Source of the DNA: Hyphomicrobiales bacterium
GTDB lineage: Bacteria; Pseudomonadota; Alphaproteobacteria; Rhizobiales; JAKIUO01
DNA length: 14,254 bases
Direction: 5' to 3'
Assembly (NCBI GenBank): GCA_027069645.1
Contig: JALXEI010000233.1
Span: 1-14,254, forward strand
Shown: piece after piece, positions 1 through 10,200 of the stretch
How positions within the stretch are numbered: the stretch's first letter is position 1
Layout of the letters: every line of letters starts with the position of its first letter
Position numbers and translations under genes: made by a program
The notes under the pieces: model-generated
Database searches by the model: none
The model's input: only the letters and a program-made list of their open reading frames with translations
Told to the model about the DNA's origin: nothing

Positions 1-3000
1 AGATCTTCTGCTGGCCATAGCGGGGGCACCCGATCCGGCGACAGCGGGAGGCAATGTCGCCTACACGCTGACGGTCACCAATCAGGGATTGAATATTGCC
101 CAGGGTGAAAAGGTTGTGTTCAACCTGCCGCCCGGCATCGACTATGTTGCCAATGGCAGCGGCGGTAATGGCTGGAGCTGTTCGGCAGCGGGGGCGGTTG
201 TCACCTGTACGCGCAACGCCGATCTGGCAGCCGCGGGCGGTGTTGTCACCTTTACCATCAACGGCGTGATTACAGGCGGGTCGGGCAATGGCACCTATAC
301 TGCGTCAGGCAGTGTCATTTCGCTGGTGACGCCCGATGTAGACGGTTCCAACGATACAGCGACCTTTGACCTGCAAGTGCAACCGGGTACCGACCTTTCC
401 GTGACCAAAGCGGTCAGCCAGAACCCCATGTATGGCGGTTCGCAACCCAATTTTACCATTACCGTCACCAATAACGGTCCGATTACCGCACAAAATCTGG
501 TTCTGACCGATACGCTGCCCGCCAATTTCTCCTATGTCGGTGCGCAAGGTACAGGCTGGACCTGCAACGCAGCAGGGCAGGTGGTGACCTGTACGAAGCC
601 AGACCTTGCGGTCGGTTCGTCCGATGTGGTGATCACGGTTGATGCCCCGGCCAATAACCTGATCGCCGAAGCTGGCCAGACGGTCATCAATTCGGCGCAC
701 ATTTCTTCGGATACCAGTGACGCCGTGGCTGCCAATGATACGGGCTCGGTAAGCTTTGCCCTGCAACGTGACGGGGCCGATCTCGCCATCGCGAGTATTT
801 ACCGCTCGCCCAGCCCGGTTGCAACAGGTCAAAATCTGACAACGACGATCCGGGTTAAAAATAATGGTCCGCGTGTTGCCACAACGGCCAACGGAGCCGG
901 GGGGCCGGTGCGCCTGCAATTGACCCTGGATGCTAACGAAACCTATCAGAGTTTTTCGGGCACGGGCTGGTCCCTGCTTTCGCAGAATGGTCAGGTTTTG
1001 ACCTTTGAATGGAGTGGTAGCGCCTCTCTGGCAGTGAATGCTTCGGCCTCCCTCCTTTCTGTTGTCTCCACGGCCAATGCCAATGCAACGCTGACAGCAC
1101 AGGCCTGCACCAGCGATGATGCCGGGCAGGGGCCGCCGGAAGGTGATCCTGTGGCCAGCAACAACTGTGCTTCAAAAGGGGCATCCTCAACTTCGGCTCA
1201 TGCGGATTTGGTGGTCGCGAAAAGTGTTGCTCCGGCAGTGCTGGCCAACAATGCCAACAGCATCACCTATACCATGAACGTTACCAATAATGGTCCCGAT
1301 ACGGCCGGTTCGGTTATATTCAGGGATACGCTCAATGCCTGGGTTCCGGCGGTCACCTATAATGGCCAGACACGTCCGGCCACCACGGTCACAGCAACCT
1401 GGGGGGCAGGCAACACAGCCTGCTCCATCAGCAATCAATATGTCACCTGCGATATGGGGGATATTGCCAACGGTGCGACAGTTCCCGTTACCATTACGCT
1501 GGATCGTCCCTTGAAACAGGGGGTGATCGCCAATACCGCATCGGCCTATTCACGGACCATTGGTGATCAGGATCGCAGCAACAACTCGGCCAGTGTCGAT
1601 GTCACCATTGATGCGCAGACCGACCTGCGTCTGGTCGGGGCAAGCTGGGCGCCCAACCCGGTCAAGGCCGGAGTCGAGGCCAGCTATGTTCTGACCTTTC
1701 GCAATTACGGGCCTTCAACGGCGGATGCAGTGACCCTGCAAAGCGTGTTTGGTGACAAGCCCTATACCTTTATTTCCGCAACGCCCAGCAAGGGGAGTTG
1801 CCAGGCTTTCAATACGGGAACGCAAACCCTTGATTGTGCCATCGGCAACATGGCTTCGGGCGAGCAGCAGACGGTGACAGTGGTGCTGCGACCCAACCAT
1901 CAGGATCCGACTCCCAACCCCTGGCAGATCACCAACAGCACAAGCGTGGCCACAACGACGCAGGAAAGCGATCTGACCAACAATGCGGGCGGAGCAACGC
2001 TTGATATTGTTCCGGCTGAAATCGATCTGGATGTAACCCAGATCGACCTGGTTGATCCGGTCGGCTTTGATCCGGCTCCTGGTGCCGTTAATCATATCAT
2101 TTACCGGATCAGGGTGACCAATCGCGGGCCTTCCTACGCCACCGGTGTCAATTTCACCGACAGTTTTACGCCTCCTGGCACGCATCGTCTGATGTTTGTC
2201 TGCGACACAGCGGACCAGACCGGCAATTGCCAACAGGGGGATCCGGGGCAGATCTGTATCGGTCAGGGTACCGTGGCCACCGGTCCCAATAGCGCCAGTG
2301 TCAATTGTATTGTCAAAAAGGGCGCAACGGATCAGGGCGAAATGGCCGCCGGTGACAGCTATACGCGCTATCTCGTCTATGAAGTCCAGGATGCACCCGT
2401 TGGCGGTGGTGAAACTTTCCACAAAAGCGTTGTGATTGCCGTCAATGAAAACGACACGGTGCCAGCCAATGACAATGCGGTCGAGCAGACAACTGTGCGC
2501 ATCCGCACGGATGTTGCTGTCTCCTGTAATGCGCCCCCGGCCAGTGTCAGTATTCGCCAGCCCTATAATCTGACCTATACGGTGAGCAATAATGGACCCG
2601 GTAACAGTGACACAACCGGTTTCTCGCAGACCTTGCCAAACGGGATGCAATTGACGGGTCAGCCAGCAGTGACAGGAGGCGGCAGCTGTACCGGTGCTGC
2701 CGGAGGCACAAGCTTCAGTTGTGCGCTGGGAACCCTTGCCAACGGGGCAAGCGAGACGGTGACCGTGCCGGTACGCTTTGTCACATATCCGGCTGGCGGC
2801 ACCTGGACGACCGCTGCCAGTGTTTCGACCAACGAGGTGGATACCGATAACAGTAACAACAGTTGCAGTACCGCCCAGGCTCAGGTGGAGCGTTCCTCTC
2901 TTGGCGGCTATGTCTATGTGGACGGTAATGATGATGGCACATGGCAGGCGGGAGAAACGCCCCTGCCAGGCGTCACGGTGACGCTGACCGGTACGGATGC

Positions 3001-6000
3001 CTATGGCAACGGGGTCAATCTGAGCGGTACGACGGATGGTAATGGCCAGTATGTCTTCACCAATCTTTCTCCGGCAGACGGCAATGGCTATACGGTTACC
3101 GAAACAGCCCAGCCCGCCGGTTATCAGGACGGTCAGGAAAATGCCGGGGGGGCATCGGTTGTGGGAGGTTCCCATGCCAGCGATGCCATCACCGCCATTG
3201 CTCTGGCAGTCGGGGAAGACAAGGTTCACTATGATTTTGGCGAACTGTCTGCCGATCTGGAAGTGGTCAGCAAGGTGCCCTCGCTTGCGACGGTCTCTTT
3301 GCGCCAGCCTTTCAACTATACCATCACTGTGCAGAACAACGGTCCGGCGATTGCCACGGCCTCTACGCTGGCCGATACGCTGCCCGCGGGCATGGTGCTG
3401 ACGGCGACACCGGCCTCAAGCACTGGCACCTGTACGGGTGTCGCCGGTGATGGCAGTTTTACCTGCAACTTTGGTGATCTTGTCAATGCAGCCGGTCTGA
3501 CGGTGACGGTTCCGGTTCAGATCAACAGCTTCCCGGTCGCAGGCAGTCTGACCAATACGGCAACAGCGGCCACGACGCGAAACGAAACCACACTGGCCAA
3601 CAACAGCAAGAGTGGTTCGGTCAGGGTGCTCAAGTCGCGCATTTCCTGTGTTGTCTACCAGGACAACAATAATGACGGCGTCAAGGGAAATGGCGAAATC
3701 GGCATCGGCGGCGTGACCATGACGCTGACCGGTACGGATGACTATGGCAACGCTGTCAATCTGACACAAAACACGGCACGAGATGGTACATGCAGCTTTG
3801 ACAATCTGTCGCCTTCGACAACCGGCAATGGTGGCGGCTATACGCTCACCGAGACGGTGCAGCCTGCCGGGTTCAATGATGGTCAGGAAAACAATGAAGG
3901 TACGGTGATTGCCAATTCCGGCAATGGCGGGGCCAACAGCGATGTCATGGGGCCAATCTCCCTTCCTGCGGATACCTATCTGCAAACCCATGAGTTTGGT
4001 GAAGTACCGCCGACCGGCATTTCCGGCACCGTCTGGTGTGACGACAACAATAACGGTGTGATTGACGGCGCGGAAAACCGCCGTATCGCCGGGGTCACGA
4101 TCACTTTGACCGGTACGGAGACCGGAACAGGCAATGCGGTCAATGCCACAAAAGTCACGGATGCCAACGGCAATTACAGCTTCCCCGATCTCGATCCGGG
4201 AACCTACAGCCTGACGCAAACGCAACTGACCGGCCATGCCTGTAAAATACCTGGCAAGGCGGCGGCAGGGAATGGCGCATCAACCAATGGTACGCCGGAC
4301 AATGGCAATGCTTCGGCCAGTTACGGCAATGTTATTTCCGGCATCGTGCTGGCGGCCAATGATGTTGCCGTGTCCTACAATTTCGGCGAACTCGAACCCG
4401 CGCAGATTGCCGGTGTGGTTTATAACGATATTGATGACAGCCATGTGCAGGACAATGGCGAACCGGGCATTGGCGGCGTTGATGTGGCGCTGAGCTGCAA
4501 GGATTATCGTGACCGTGATGTCAATCTGACAACGCAGACGCAGCCCGATGGTACGTTCAGCTTTACCGATTTGCTGCCCACCAATGGCACGGGCTGCACA
4601 CTCAATGAAACGCAGCCCTCCGGCTATCAGGACAGTCTTGAAACAGCCGGAAGCAATGGCGGCAATATTGCCGTCAATGACGAGATCAGCGGTATTGTGC
4701 TGGCCTCCGGCGATAATGCCACCGGCTATATTTTCGCCGAGCGCAGCCCGACCCTGTCCGGTCATGTCTATGTGGACCGCAATGACAATGGCGTGTTTGA
4801 CAATGGCGAAGTGCCGATTACAGGCGTCACACTGACCCTCACCGGCAAGGATGACACCGGGGCCAGCGTCAACAGAACAACGACGACAGATGCCAATGGT
4901 TTCTATCGGTTTGCAGGTTTGCGCCCTTCCGACGCCAATGGCTATACGGTGAGCGAAAACCAGCCTGCTGCCTGGAAAGATGGCAAGGACAGCGCCGGTT
5001 CGGCTGGCGGCAGTACAGCAGTGAACGACGTCATATCGGCAATTGTGCTGGCGGGGACGGATCAGTCTGTCAACAATGACTTTGGTGAACTGGGCGGTTC
5101 TCTGGCCGGAACGGTTTACACCGACCTCAACAATAATGGTCAGCAGGATGGTACTGAATCGGGCATTCCCGGTGCGACACTGACGCTCAATTGCACCGAT
5201 ATCAACAATAACGCCTTTGGGCCGGTAACAGCCACGACAGATGCCGGTGGCAACTATATCTTTGCGGACATCCCCGCCACCGCTGCGCCCCATTGTGCGA
5301 TCACCGAAGCGCAGCCAGCCAATACGACGGATGGCCAGGACCAGGTCGGTTCACTCGGGGGCACATTGGGCAATGACAATCTGTCGGCCATTCCGGTGGC
5401 TGCCGGGCAAGGCGGCACCGGTTATGATTTCGGCGAAGTGCTGAGCAATCCGGCAACCATTGCCGGGCATGTATGGCATGACGGAAATCATGACCGCGCC
5501 AATAATGACAATCAGCCGCAGGCAGGCTGGACGGTGGAGCTGTTGCATCGCAATAATCCGTCGGACTGTTCGGAAGTGCCGTCTGTGGTGGCAACGCAGA
5601 CCACAGGGGCCGATGGCGCCTATCTTTTCGAGGGCGTTTCGCCGGGCACCTATGACATCCAGTTCCGCTCTCCCAATGGCGGCGTGCTTTTCGCCGGAAC
5701 GCAAAGCGGAGACAATACCGGGACTTCAACAGCTTGCGGTATCGGCTCGATTGTCGTGGCCGCCGGTCAGAACATTGTCGATCAGGACCTGCCGCTTGAT
5801 CCTTCCGGCGTGGTTTATGACAGTCTGACGCGGCAACCCGTTGCCGGGGCAACGGTGACGATCAGTGCCAGGAACTGTCAGGGCGGCGCCTTTGATCCAG
5901 CCAGCCATCTGGTGGGCGGCGCGGCCAATGCCAGCCAGATCACCGGGGCCGACGGCTATTATCAGTTCCTGCTGTTTGCGGGAGCGCCCCATTGTGACTA

Positions 6001-7282
6001 TCATCTTTCTGTCGGGCAGCCTGCCGGTTATATTCCGCAGCCTTCTGCCATCATTCCGGTGTGTTCAAACAGGTTGACGGTTAGTCAGAATCCCGATCCG
6101 GCGCTGGTACAAAATGCCGATACGGCCCCGCCATTGAGCGCGGGAACGCATAATCCTGCCAGTTGTCCGACAACATCTGCCGGACTGGCCGGCGGCGCAT
6201 CGACAACCCAGTATTATTTCGATTTTGATATTGATCCGGGATTGCCCTCGGCGAATATCGTCAACAATCATATTCCTGTCGATCCGGTAACAGAAGGCGC
6301 CTTTACGGTTTCCAAAACGACACCAAAGGTCAATGTGTCGATTGGCAATCTGGTACCCTATACCATTACTGTCAGCAACAATCTGGCAGCCAGTCTGCCC
6401 AATATGGAGATCGAGGACCAGATCCCGCCGGGCTTCAAATACAGGCGCGGGTCGGCAACGCTGGATGGCGTTCGCGTCGAGCCAACTATTAACGGGCGTC
6501 AACTGACCTGGCCCGGCCTGACTTTCGCTCCCAATCAGAAGCGGGTTGTCAAGCTGCTGATGATCGTTGGTGGCGGTGTTTCGGAAGGTGACTATGTTAA
6601 TCGCGCCTGGGCAGAGAACGGTTTTGTGCAGGCCCTGGCCTCAAACATTGCCTCGGCAAGGGTGCGGGTCACGGCGGATCCGACATTTGATTGCGCCGGT
6701 GTGATCGGCAAGGTTTTCGACGACAAGAACCGCAACGGCTATCAGGACCGGGGCGAACCCGGCATGGCCAATGTGCGGCTCGCTACGGTGCGCGGTCTGC
6801 TGGTGACGACGGACAAATATGGTCGCTATCATGTGGCTTGCGCCGATGTCCCCAATCCCGACCGGGGCTCGAATTTCATCCTGAAACTCGACGCGCGGAC
6901 CCTGCCGTCCGGCTATCGACTGACGACAGAAAACCCCCGTGCGATCCGTCTGACGCGCGGCAAGATCGGCAAGCTCAATTTCGGTGTCGCCATTCATCGT
7001 GTCGTGCGTCTCGATATCAACCGGCAGGCCTTCACGGCGCGCGGTGACGCGTTGAAGCGCGCCTGGCAAAGCGGGGTCACAAGACTGGTGACAATCCTTG
7101 ATCGTGGCCCGAGCATTCTGCGAATCGCCTATGCCCGGCAACATGGTGAAAACCGCCGGGAGGTGCGCAGCCGCATCAATATTATCCGGAAACAGGTTCG
7201 AAGATTGTGGAGACGAAAGAGAAGGAGGGTGCTCGTTATCGAGACAGAGTCCTATCTTTCAGCCCAGGGGAGTTTTAAATAA
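1..7282 (+). CDS. Giant DUF11 / SdrD_B-like repeat surface protein (5' end missing)
   Basis: The reading frame is open from base 2, and the first bases already encode DUF11 sequence (AYTLTVTNQG). The gene therefore starts upstream of the window, and the TTG at 89 is internal. DUF11 domains, each with a TxTVTNNGP-like core and often a paired-Cys strand (GWSC..VVTC), begin near 389, 776, 1199, 1619, 2021, 2507, 3251 and 6300. SdrD_B/Cna-B-like domains begin near 2903, 3645, 4015, 4402, 4752, 5098, 5458 and 6698, most with an Asp/Asn-rich loop such as DRNDNGVFDNGE and a closing FGEL/FGEV strand. A carboxypeptidase-regulatory-like domain lies near 5804. Such domains form extracellular beta-sandwich rods in other bacteria, and the Asp/Asn loops resemble calcium-binding loops. 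No LPXTG motif, membrane anchor or C-terminal barrel is visible; the protein ends in an Arg/Lys-rich tail (7187-7235). The signal peptide would be outside the window. Role as adhesin or surface stalk is inferred; the domain assignment is firm. Confidence 0.9.
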   Translation, partial: DLLLAIAGAPDPATAGGNVAYTLTVTNQGLNIAQGEKVVFNLPPGIDYVANGSGGNGWSCSAAGAVVTCTRNADLAAAGGVVTFTINGVITGGSGNGTYTASGSVISLVTPDVDGSNDTATFDLQVQPGTDLSVTKAVSQNPMYGGSQPNFTITVTNNGPITAQNLVLTDTLPANFSYVGAQGTGWTCNAAGQVVTCTKPDLAVGSSDVVITVDAPANNLIAEAGQTVINSAHISSDTSDAVAANDTGSVSFALQRDGADLAIASIYRSPSPVATGQNLTTTIRVKNNGPRVATTANGAGGPVRLQLTLDANETYQSFSGTGWSLLSQNGQVLTFEWSGSASLAVNASASLLSVVSTANANATLTAQACTSDDAGQGPPEGDPVASNNCASKGASSTSAHADLVVAKSVAPAVLANNANSITYTMNVTNNGPDTAGSVIFRDTLNAWVPAVTYNGQTRPATTVTATWGAGNTACSISNQYVTCDMGDIANGATVPVTITLDRPLKQGVIANTASAYSRTIGDQDRSNNSASVDVTIDAQTDLRLVGASWAPNPVKAGVEASYVLTFRNYGPSTADAVTLQSVFGDKPYTFISATPSKGSCQAFNTGTQTLDCAIGNMASGEQQTVTVVLRPNHQDPTPNPWQITNSTSVATTTQESDLTNNAGGATLDIVPAEIDLDVTQIDLVDPVGFDPAPGAVNHIIYRIRVTNRGPSYATGVNFTDSFTPPGTHRLMFVCDTADQTGNCQQGDPGQICIGQGTVATGPNSASVNCIVKKGATDQGEMAAGDSYTRYLVYEVQDAPVGGGETFHKSVVIAVNENDTVPANDNAVEQTTVRIRTDVAVSCNAPPASVSIRQPYNLTYTVSNNGPGNSDTTGFSQTLPNGMQLTGQPAVTGGGSCTGAAGGTSFSCALGTLANGASETVTVPVRFVTYPAGGTWTTAASVSTNEVDTDNSNNSCSTAQAQVERSSLGGYVYVDGNDDGTWQAGETPLPGVTVTLTGTDAYGNGVNLSGTTDGNGQYVFTNLSPADGNGYTVTETAQPAGYQDGQENAGGASVVGGSHASDAITAIALAVGEDKVHYDFGELSADLEVVSKVPSLATVSLRQPFNYTITVQNNGPAIATASTLADTLPAGMVLTATPASSTGTCTGVAGDGSFTCNFGDLVNAAGLTVTVPVQINSFPVAGSLTNTATAATTRNETTLANNSKSGSVRVLKSRISCVVYQDNNNDGVKGNGEIGIGGVTMTLTGTDDYGNAVNLTQNTARDGTCSFDNLSPSTTGNGGGYTLTETVQPAGFNDGQENNEGTVIANSGNGGANSDVMGPISLPADTYLQTHEFGEVPPTGISGTVWCDDNNNGVIDGAENRRIAGVTITLTGTETGTGNAVNATKVTDANGNYSFPDLDPGTYSLTQTQLTGHACKIPGKAAAGNGASTNGTPDNGNASASYGNVISGIVLAANDVAVSYNFGELEPAQIAGVVYNDIDDSHVQDNGEPGIGGVDVALSCKDYRDRDVNLTTQTQPDGTFSFTDLLPTNGTGCTLNETQPSGYQDSLETAGSNGGNIAVNDEISGIVLASGDNATGYIFAERSPTLSGHVYVDRNDNGVFDNGEVPITGVTLTLTGKDDTGASVNRTTTTDANGFYRFAGLRPSDANGYTVSENQPAAWKDGKDSAGSAGGSTAVNDVISAIVLAGTDQSVNNDFGELGGSLAGTVYTDLNNNGQQDGTESGIPGATLTLNCTDINNNAFGPVTATTDAGGNYIFADIPATAAPHCAITEAQPANTTDGQDQVGSLGGTLGNDNLSAIPVAAGQGGTGYDFGEVLSNPATIAGHVWHDGNHDRANNDNQPQAGWTVELLHRNNPSDCSEVPSVVATQTTGADGAYLFEGVSPGTYDIQFRSPNGGVLFAGTQSGDNTGTSTACGIGSIVVAAGQNIVDQDLPLDPSGVVYDSLTRQPVAGATVTISARNCQGGAFDPASHLVGGAANASQITGADGYYQFLLFAGAPHCDYHLSVGQPAGYIPQPSAIIPVCSNRLTVSQNPDPALVQNADTAPPLSAGTHNPASCPTTSAGLAGGASTTQYYFDFDIDPGLPSANIVNNHIPVDPVTEGAFTVSKTTPKVNVSIGNLVPYTITVSNNLAASLPNMEIEDQIPPGFKYRRGSATLDGVRVEPTINGRQLTWPGLTFAPNQKRVVKLLMIVGGGVSEGDYVNRAWAENGFVQALASNIASARVRVTADPTFDCAGVIGKVFDDKNRNGYQDRGEPGMANVRLATVRGLLVTTDKYGRYHVACADVPNPDRGSNFILKLDARTLPSGYRLTTENPRAIRLTRGKIGKLNFGVAIHRVVRLDINRQAFTARGDALKRAWQSGVTRLVTILDRGPSILRIAYARQHGENRREVRSRINIIRKQVRRLWRRKRRRVLVIETESYLSAQGSFK
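2507..4006 (+). repeat. Tandem two-domain coding repeat (DUF11 + SdrD_B module, two copies)
   Basis: Copy 1 covers 2507-3250 and copy 2 covers 3251-4006. Each is one DUF11 domain followed by one SdrD_B-like domain. Near-identical DNA recurs in register: CGCCAGCC at 2555 and 3302 (747 bp apart), and the string starting ACGCTGACCGGTACGGATG at 2981 and 3722 (741 bp apart). Both spacings are multiples of three, so the frame is kept. Elsewhere in the gene the two domain types are mostly clustered by kind, so this alternation points to duplication of a two-domain block followed by divergence. Confidence 0.7.
7266..7272 (+). promoter_or_regulatory. Ribosome binding site of the beta-barrel gene
   Basis: AGGGGAG lies nine bases before the ATG at 7282, inside the last codons of the giant repeat protein gene. 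Together with the one-base TAATG overlap it fixes the start of the downstream gene and suggests translational coupling. Confidence 0.75.
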
Positions 7283-10200
7283 TGAAACAGTTTTCAACTG
7301 CTCTCATGCTGGCCGCTATGGTCATCACTCCCTCGCTTGCCGATGCGCGTGACGGGAAAACCATCGAGACCAAAAAGGTTATTACCAAACGTGCGCCTGC
7401 CAATAGCGAACGTCAGGCACATGGTGGCAACAGTCATGTCTCTACAGTCAGGGGAGGTTGCAAGGCACGGACCGCGCCCGCTCTTCCTTTTGCTATCAGT
7501 GTTGACGGTGAACAGCTTGATACCGGTGCCATATCGGGAGAGGAAGGGGCAGCCCGTTGTACGGACAGGGCCCTGGAACGCGCCGATATACGCATTCGCT
7601 TTGATGCCGGTGAACAGCAGCGGGCCCTGAATATTGACGCTGCGGTTTCCGATGTTCGCGACAGCCGCGAAGTGCGCTTTTCGGTTTATTCGAACTATTC
7701 GGCCTTTATCGAGCGTGCCGAAATCCGTCTGTTCAAAACGTCCGACAGCACCACGCAAAAACCGGTTGCCGTTGTGAAGGCTCCTGTTTATGGCACCACT
7801 GCGTGGAAACCGGGTAAATTGCAGGAGAAATCCCTCAATTATGTGTTGCGAGTCTATGGCCGCAATGGCCGCTTTGACGAAACGCGTCCCCGGCAACTGG
7901 CACTCGATATGGTCCGCAAGGACAGCCGCTGGAATCCGTTTATGGTCTATGGCAAGAACAATATTGCCATTGAAAATATTCATGTAGCAGGTGGCATGGT
8001 GACGGTTGATGGCCGCAATATTCGTCCCGATCAGGTGGTCCGGGTGCTGGATTATGAAGTGCCGGTTGACCTCAGGGGCACATTTGCCTTTCGCCAGATT
8101 TTGCCGTCCGGTCCGCACGATATTGTGGTCTCGGTGCGCGATGGCAAGGGAGATGTGGCCGAATTCACCCGCTCCCTGACCATTCCCGACCAGGACTGGT
8201 TCTATGTCGGGCTGGCCGATCTCACCATCGGGCGCAACAGCTCAAAAGGTGACGTGAAAATTGTTCGCGCGGATGCCAAAGATGAGTTTAAAAACAGGGT
8301 CTATGCCAATGGTCGTCTGGCCTTTTATCTCAAGGGCAAGATTCGCGGTGATGTACTGCTGACCGCGGCCGCCGATACGAGAGAACAACCGGTCAGGGAT
8401 CTGTTCTCGAATTTCACCAGCAAGGATCCACGCTATCTGCTACGCCGTCTTGACCCGGAAAAATATTATCCGGTCTATGGCGATGACAGTACGCTGAAGG
8501 AGGATGCGCCGACGCAGGGCAAGTTCTATGTGCGCCTCGAAAAGGGTGACAGTCATGTCATGTGGGGCAATTTCCACACGACCATCAACGGGACGGATTT
8601 CATGCAGTTCCGTCGCGGTCTTTATGGTGGCAAGCTGAAATGGGTATCCGAACAGACAACGAAATGGGGCGAAAAGCGTGCCCGGGTCGATCTGTTTGCA
8701 GCCGAGCCTGGTTCTGTCGGGGCACGCGACGAATTTCGCGGCACCGGTGGTTCGCTCTACTATCTGCGTCGTCAGGACATCACGCAAGGCTCCGAGCGCG
8801 TGTGGATCGAGGTGCGCGACAGGGATACCGGTCTTGTGCTGAAAACAACGCCGCTGAAGGCCGAAACCGACTATGACATGAACTATCTGCAAGGGCGGCT
8901 GACCCTCACCGTGCCGCTGCCGTCAACCTCGGATGACCAGAACCTGATTCGCACCGGTTCTCTGTCCGGGCATCGTCAATATGTCATTGTGACGTATGAA
9001 TATACACCGGGGCTGACGCGCACCAGCGATCTCAGCGCCGGGGGGCGGGCCAGTGCCTGGGTCAATGATCATGTGCAGATCGGCGCCAGCGGCTATCGCC
9101 AGGATGGCAGCGTCAATGGCCAGAAGGCGGGCGGTGTCGATGCCACGCTGCGCTATATGCCGGGCACTTATATCAAGGGAGAATGGGCCCGTTCGAAAGG
9201 TGTTGGCACCGGTTCCAACCTGTCGCAGGATGGCGGCTATACCTTCCTTGCGCAACGGGCCGGCGGGCAGATCGCCAATGCCGGACGCATCGAGGCCGCT
9301 GCCGATTTTGCCGAACTCTTTCCCGGCTATGAAGGGCGGCTGCATGGCTACTGGCAGCAAAAGCAAAAGGGCTTTTCCTCGCCCGGTCATCTGACCGGCA
9401 GCACGGATGAAGCGGTCGAGGCCGGTGTAACGCTGATCGCCCCGCTCGACCATGAAAAACGCTCGAATATTCGCGCCAAAGGCAGTCACAGGCGCGGTGC
9501 AACAGAAACACTGGAAGCCATAGAGGTGAGTGTTGATCGCAAGCTTGGGACGCACTGGACCCTGTCGGGCGGTGTGCGGGCGGACAGGCGCGATCTGCAT
9601 CACGGTGCAACAGCCGGCAAGGAGGGTTATGGGCATCGTGTCGATCTGGCGGTCAGAGCGGAATATCGTCCCGAGGTCATTGAGGGCGTGGCGCCGTGGA
9701 TGATCTATGGCTTCGGGCAGGGGACGGTCTCGAAACACAGCACGCGTCGCGCCAATCATCGCGGCGGGGCTGGCGGTGAAGTGCAACTGACCGAACGCAT
9801 CCGGGCCAAGGGCGAAGCCTCTGGCGGAACAGGGGGCTTCGGGGCTCTGGCCGGTGTCGAATACAAGGTGGATGACAACACCACGCTCTATCTCAACTAC
9901 CGCCTTGATACCGACCGCACGGAAGGCGATGTCAATGGCCGCTATGGCGTCCTGACAACCGGCGGGCGTACCCGCTTTACCGACAATCTGTCAGTATTTG
10001 CCGAGGAACGCTATTATCACGGCAATGGTCCAACCGGGCTGGCCACCGCTTTTGGTCTCGATTATGCCTTTTATGATCACTGGAATTTCGGCTTCAACGC
10101 TGAATTCGGCGATCTTTCCGATCCCGTTCTGGGCGATCTGGACCGCAAGGCGGGCGGCGTGACGCTTGGCTATTCGCGCACCGGGTTTAAATATGTCAGC

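Noticed and set aside
89..91. TTG as the start of the giant protein
   Set aside because: The upstream codons in the window continue the same DUF11 domain without a stop, so the true start is outside.
1715..3229. Long open frame (504 codons) on the minus strand inside the giant repeat gene
   Set aside because: It is antisense to well-supported DUF11/SdrD_B domains. Its translation is rich in Ile, Arg, Gly and His with no recognisable domain, as expected for the reverse of Thr/Asn/Gly-rich GC-rich coding sequence.
4280..5293. Open frame of 337 codons on the minus strand
   Set aside because: Same reason: it mirrors the SdrD_B-like repeats, and its internal repeats merely reflect theirs.
2507..6780. 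CRISPR-like or short tandem array within the repeat gene
   Set aside because: The repetition is at the protein-domain level, with long, diverged, in-frame coding units and no short identical repeats with unique spacers.
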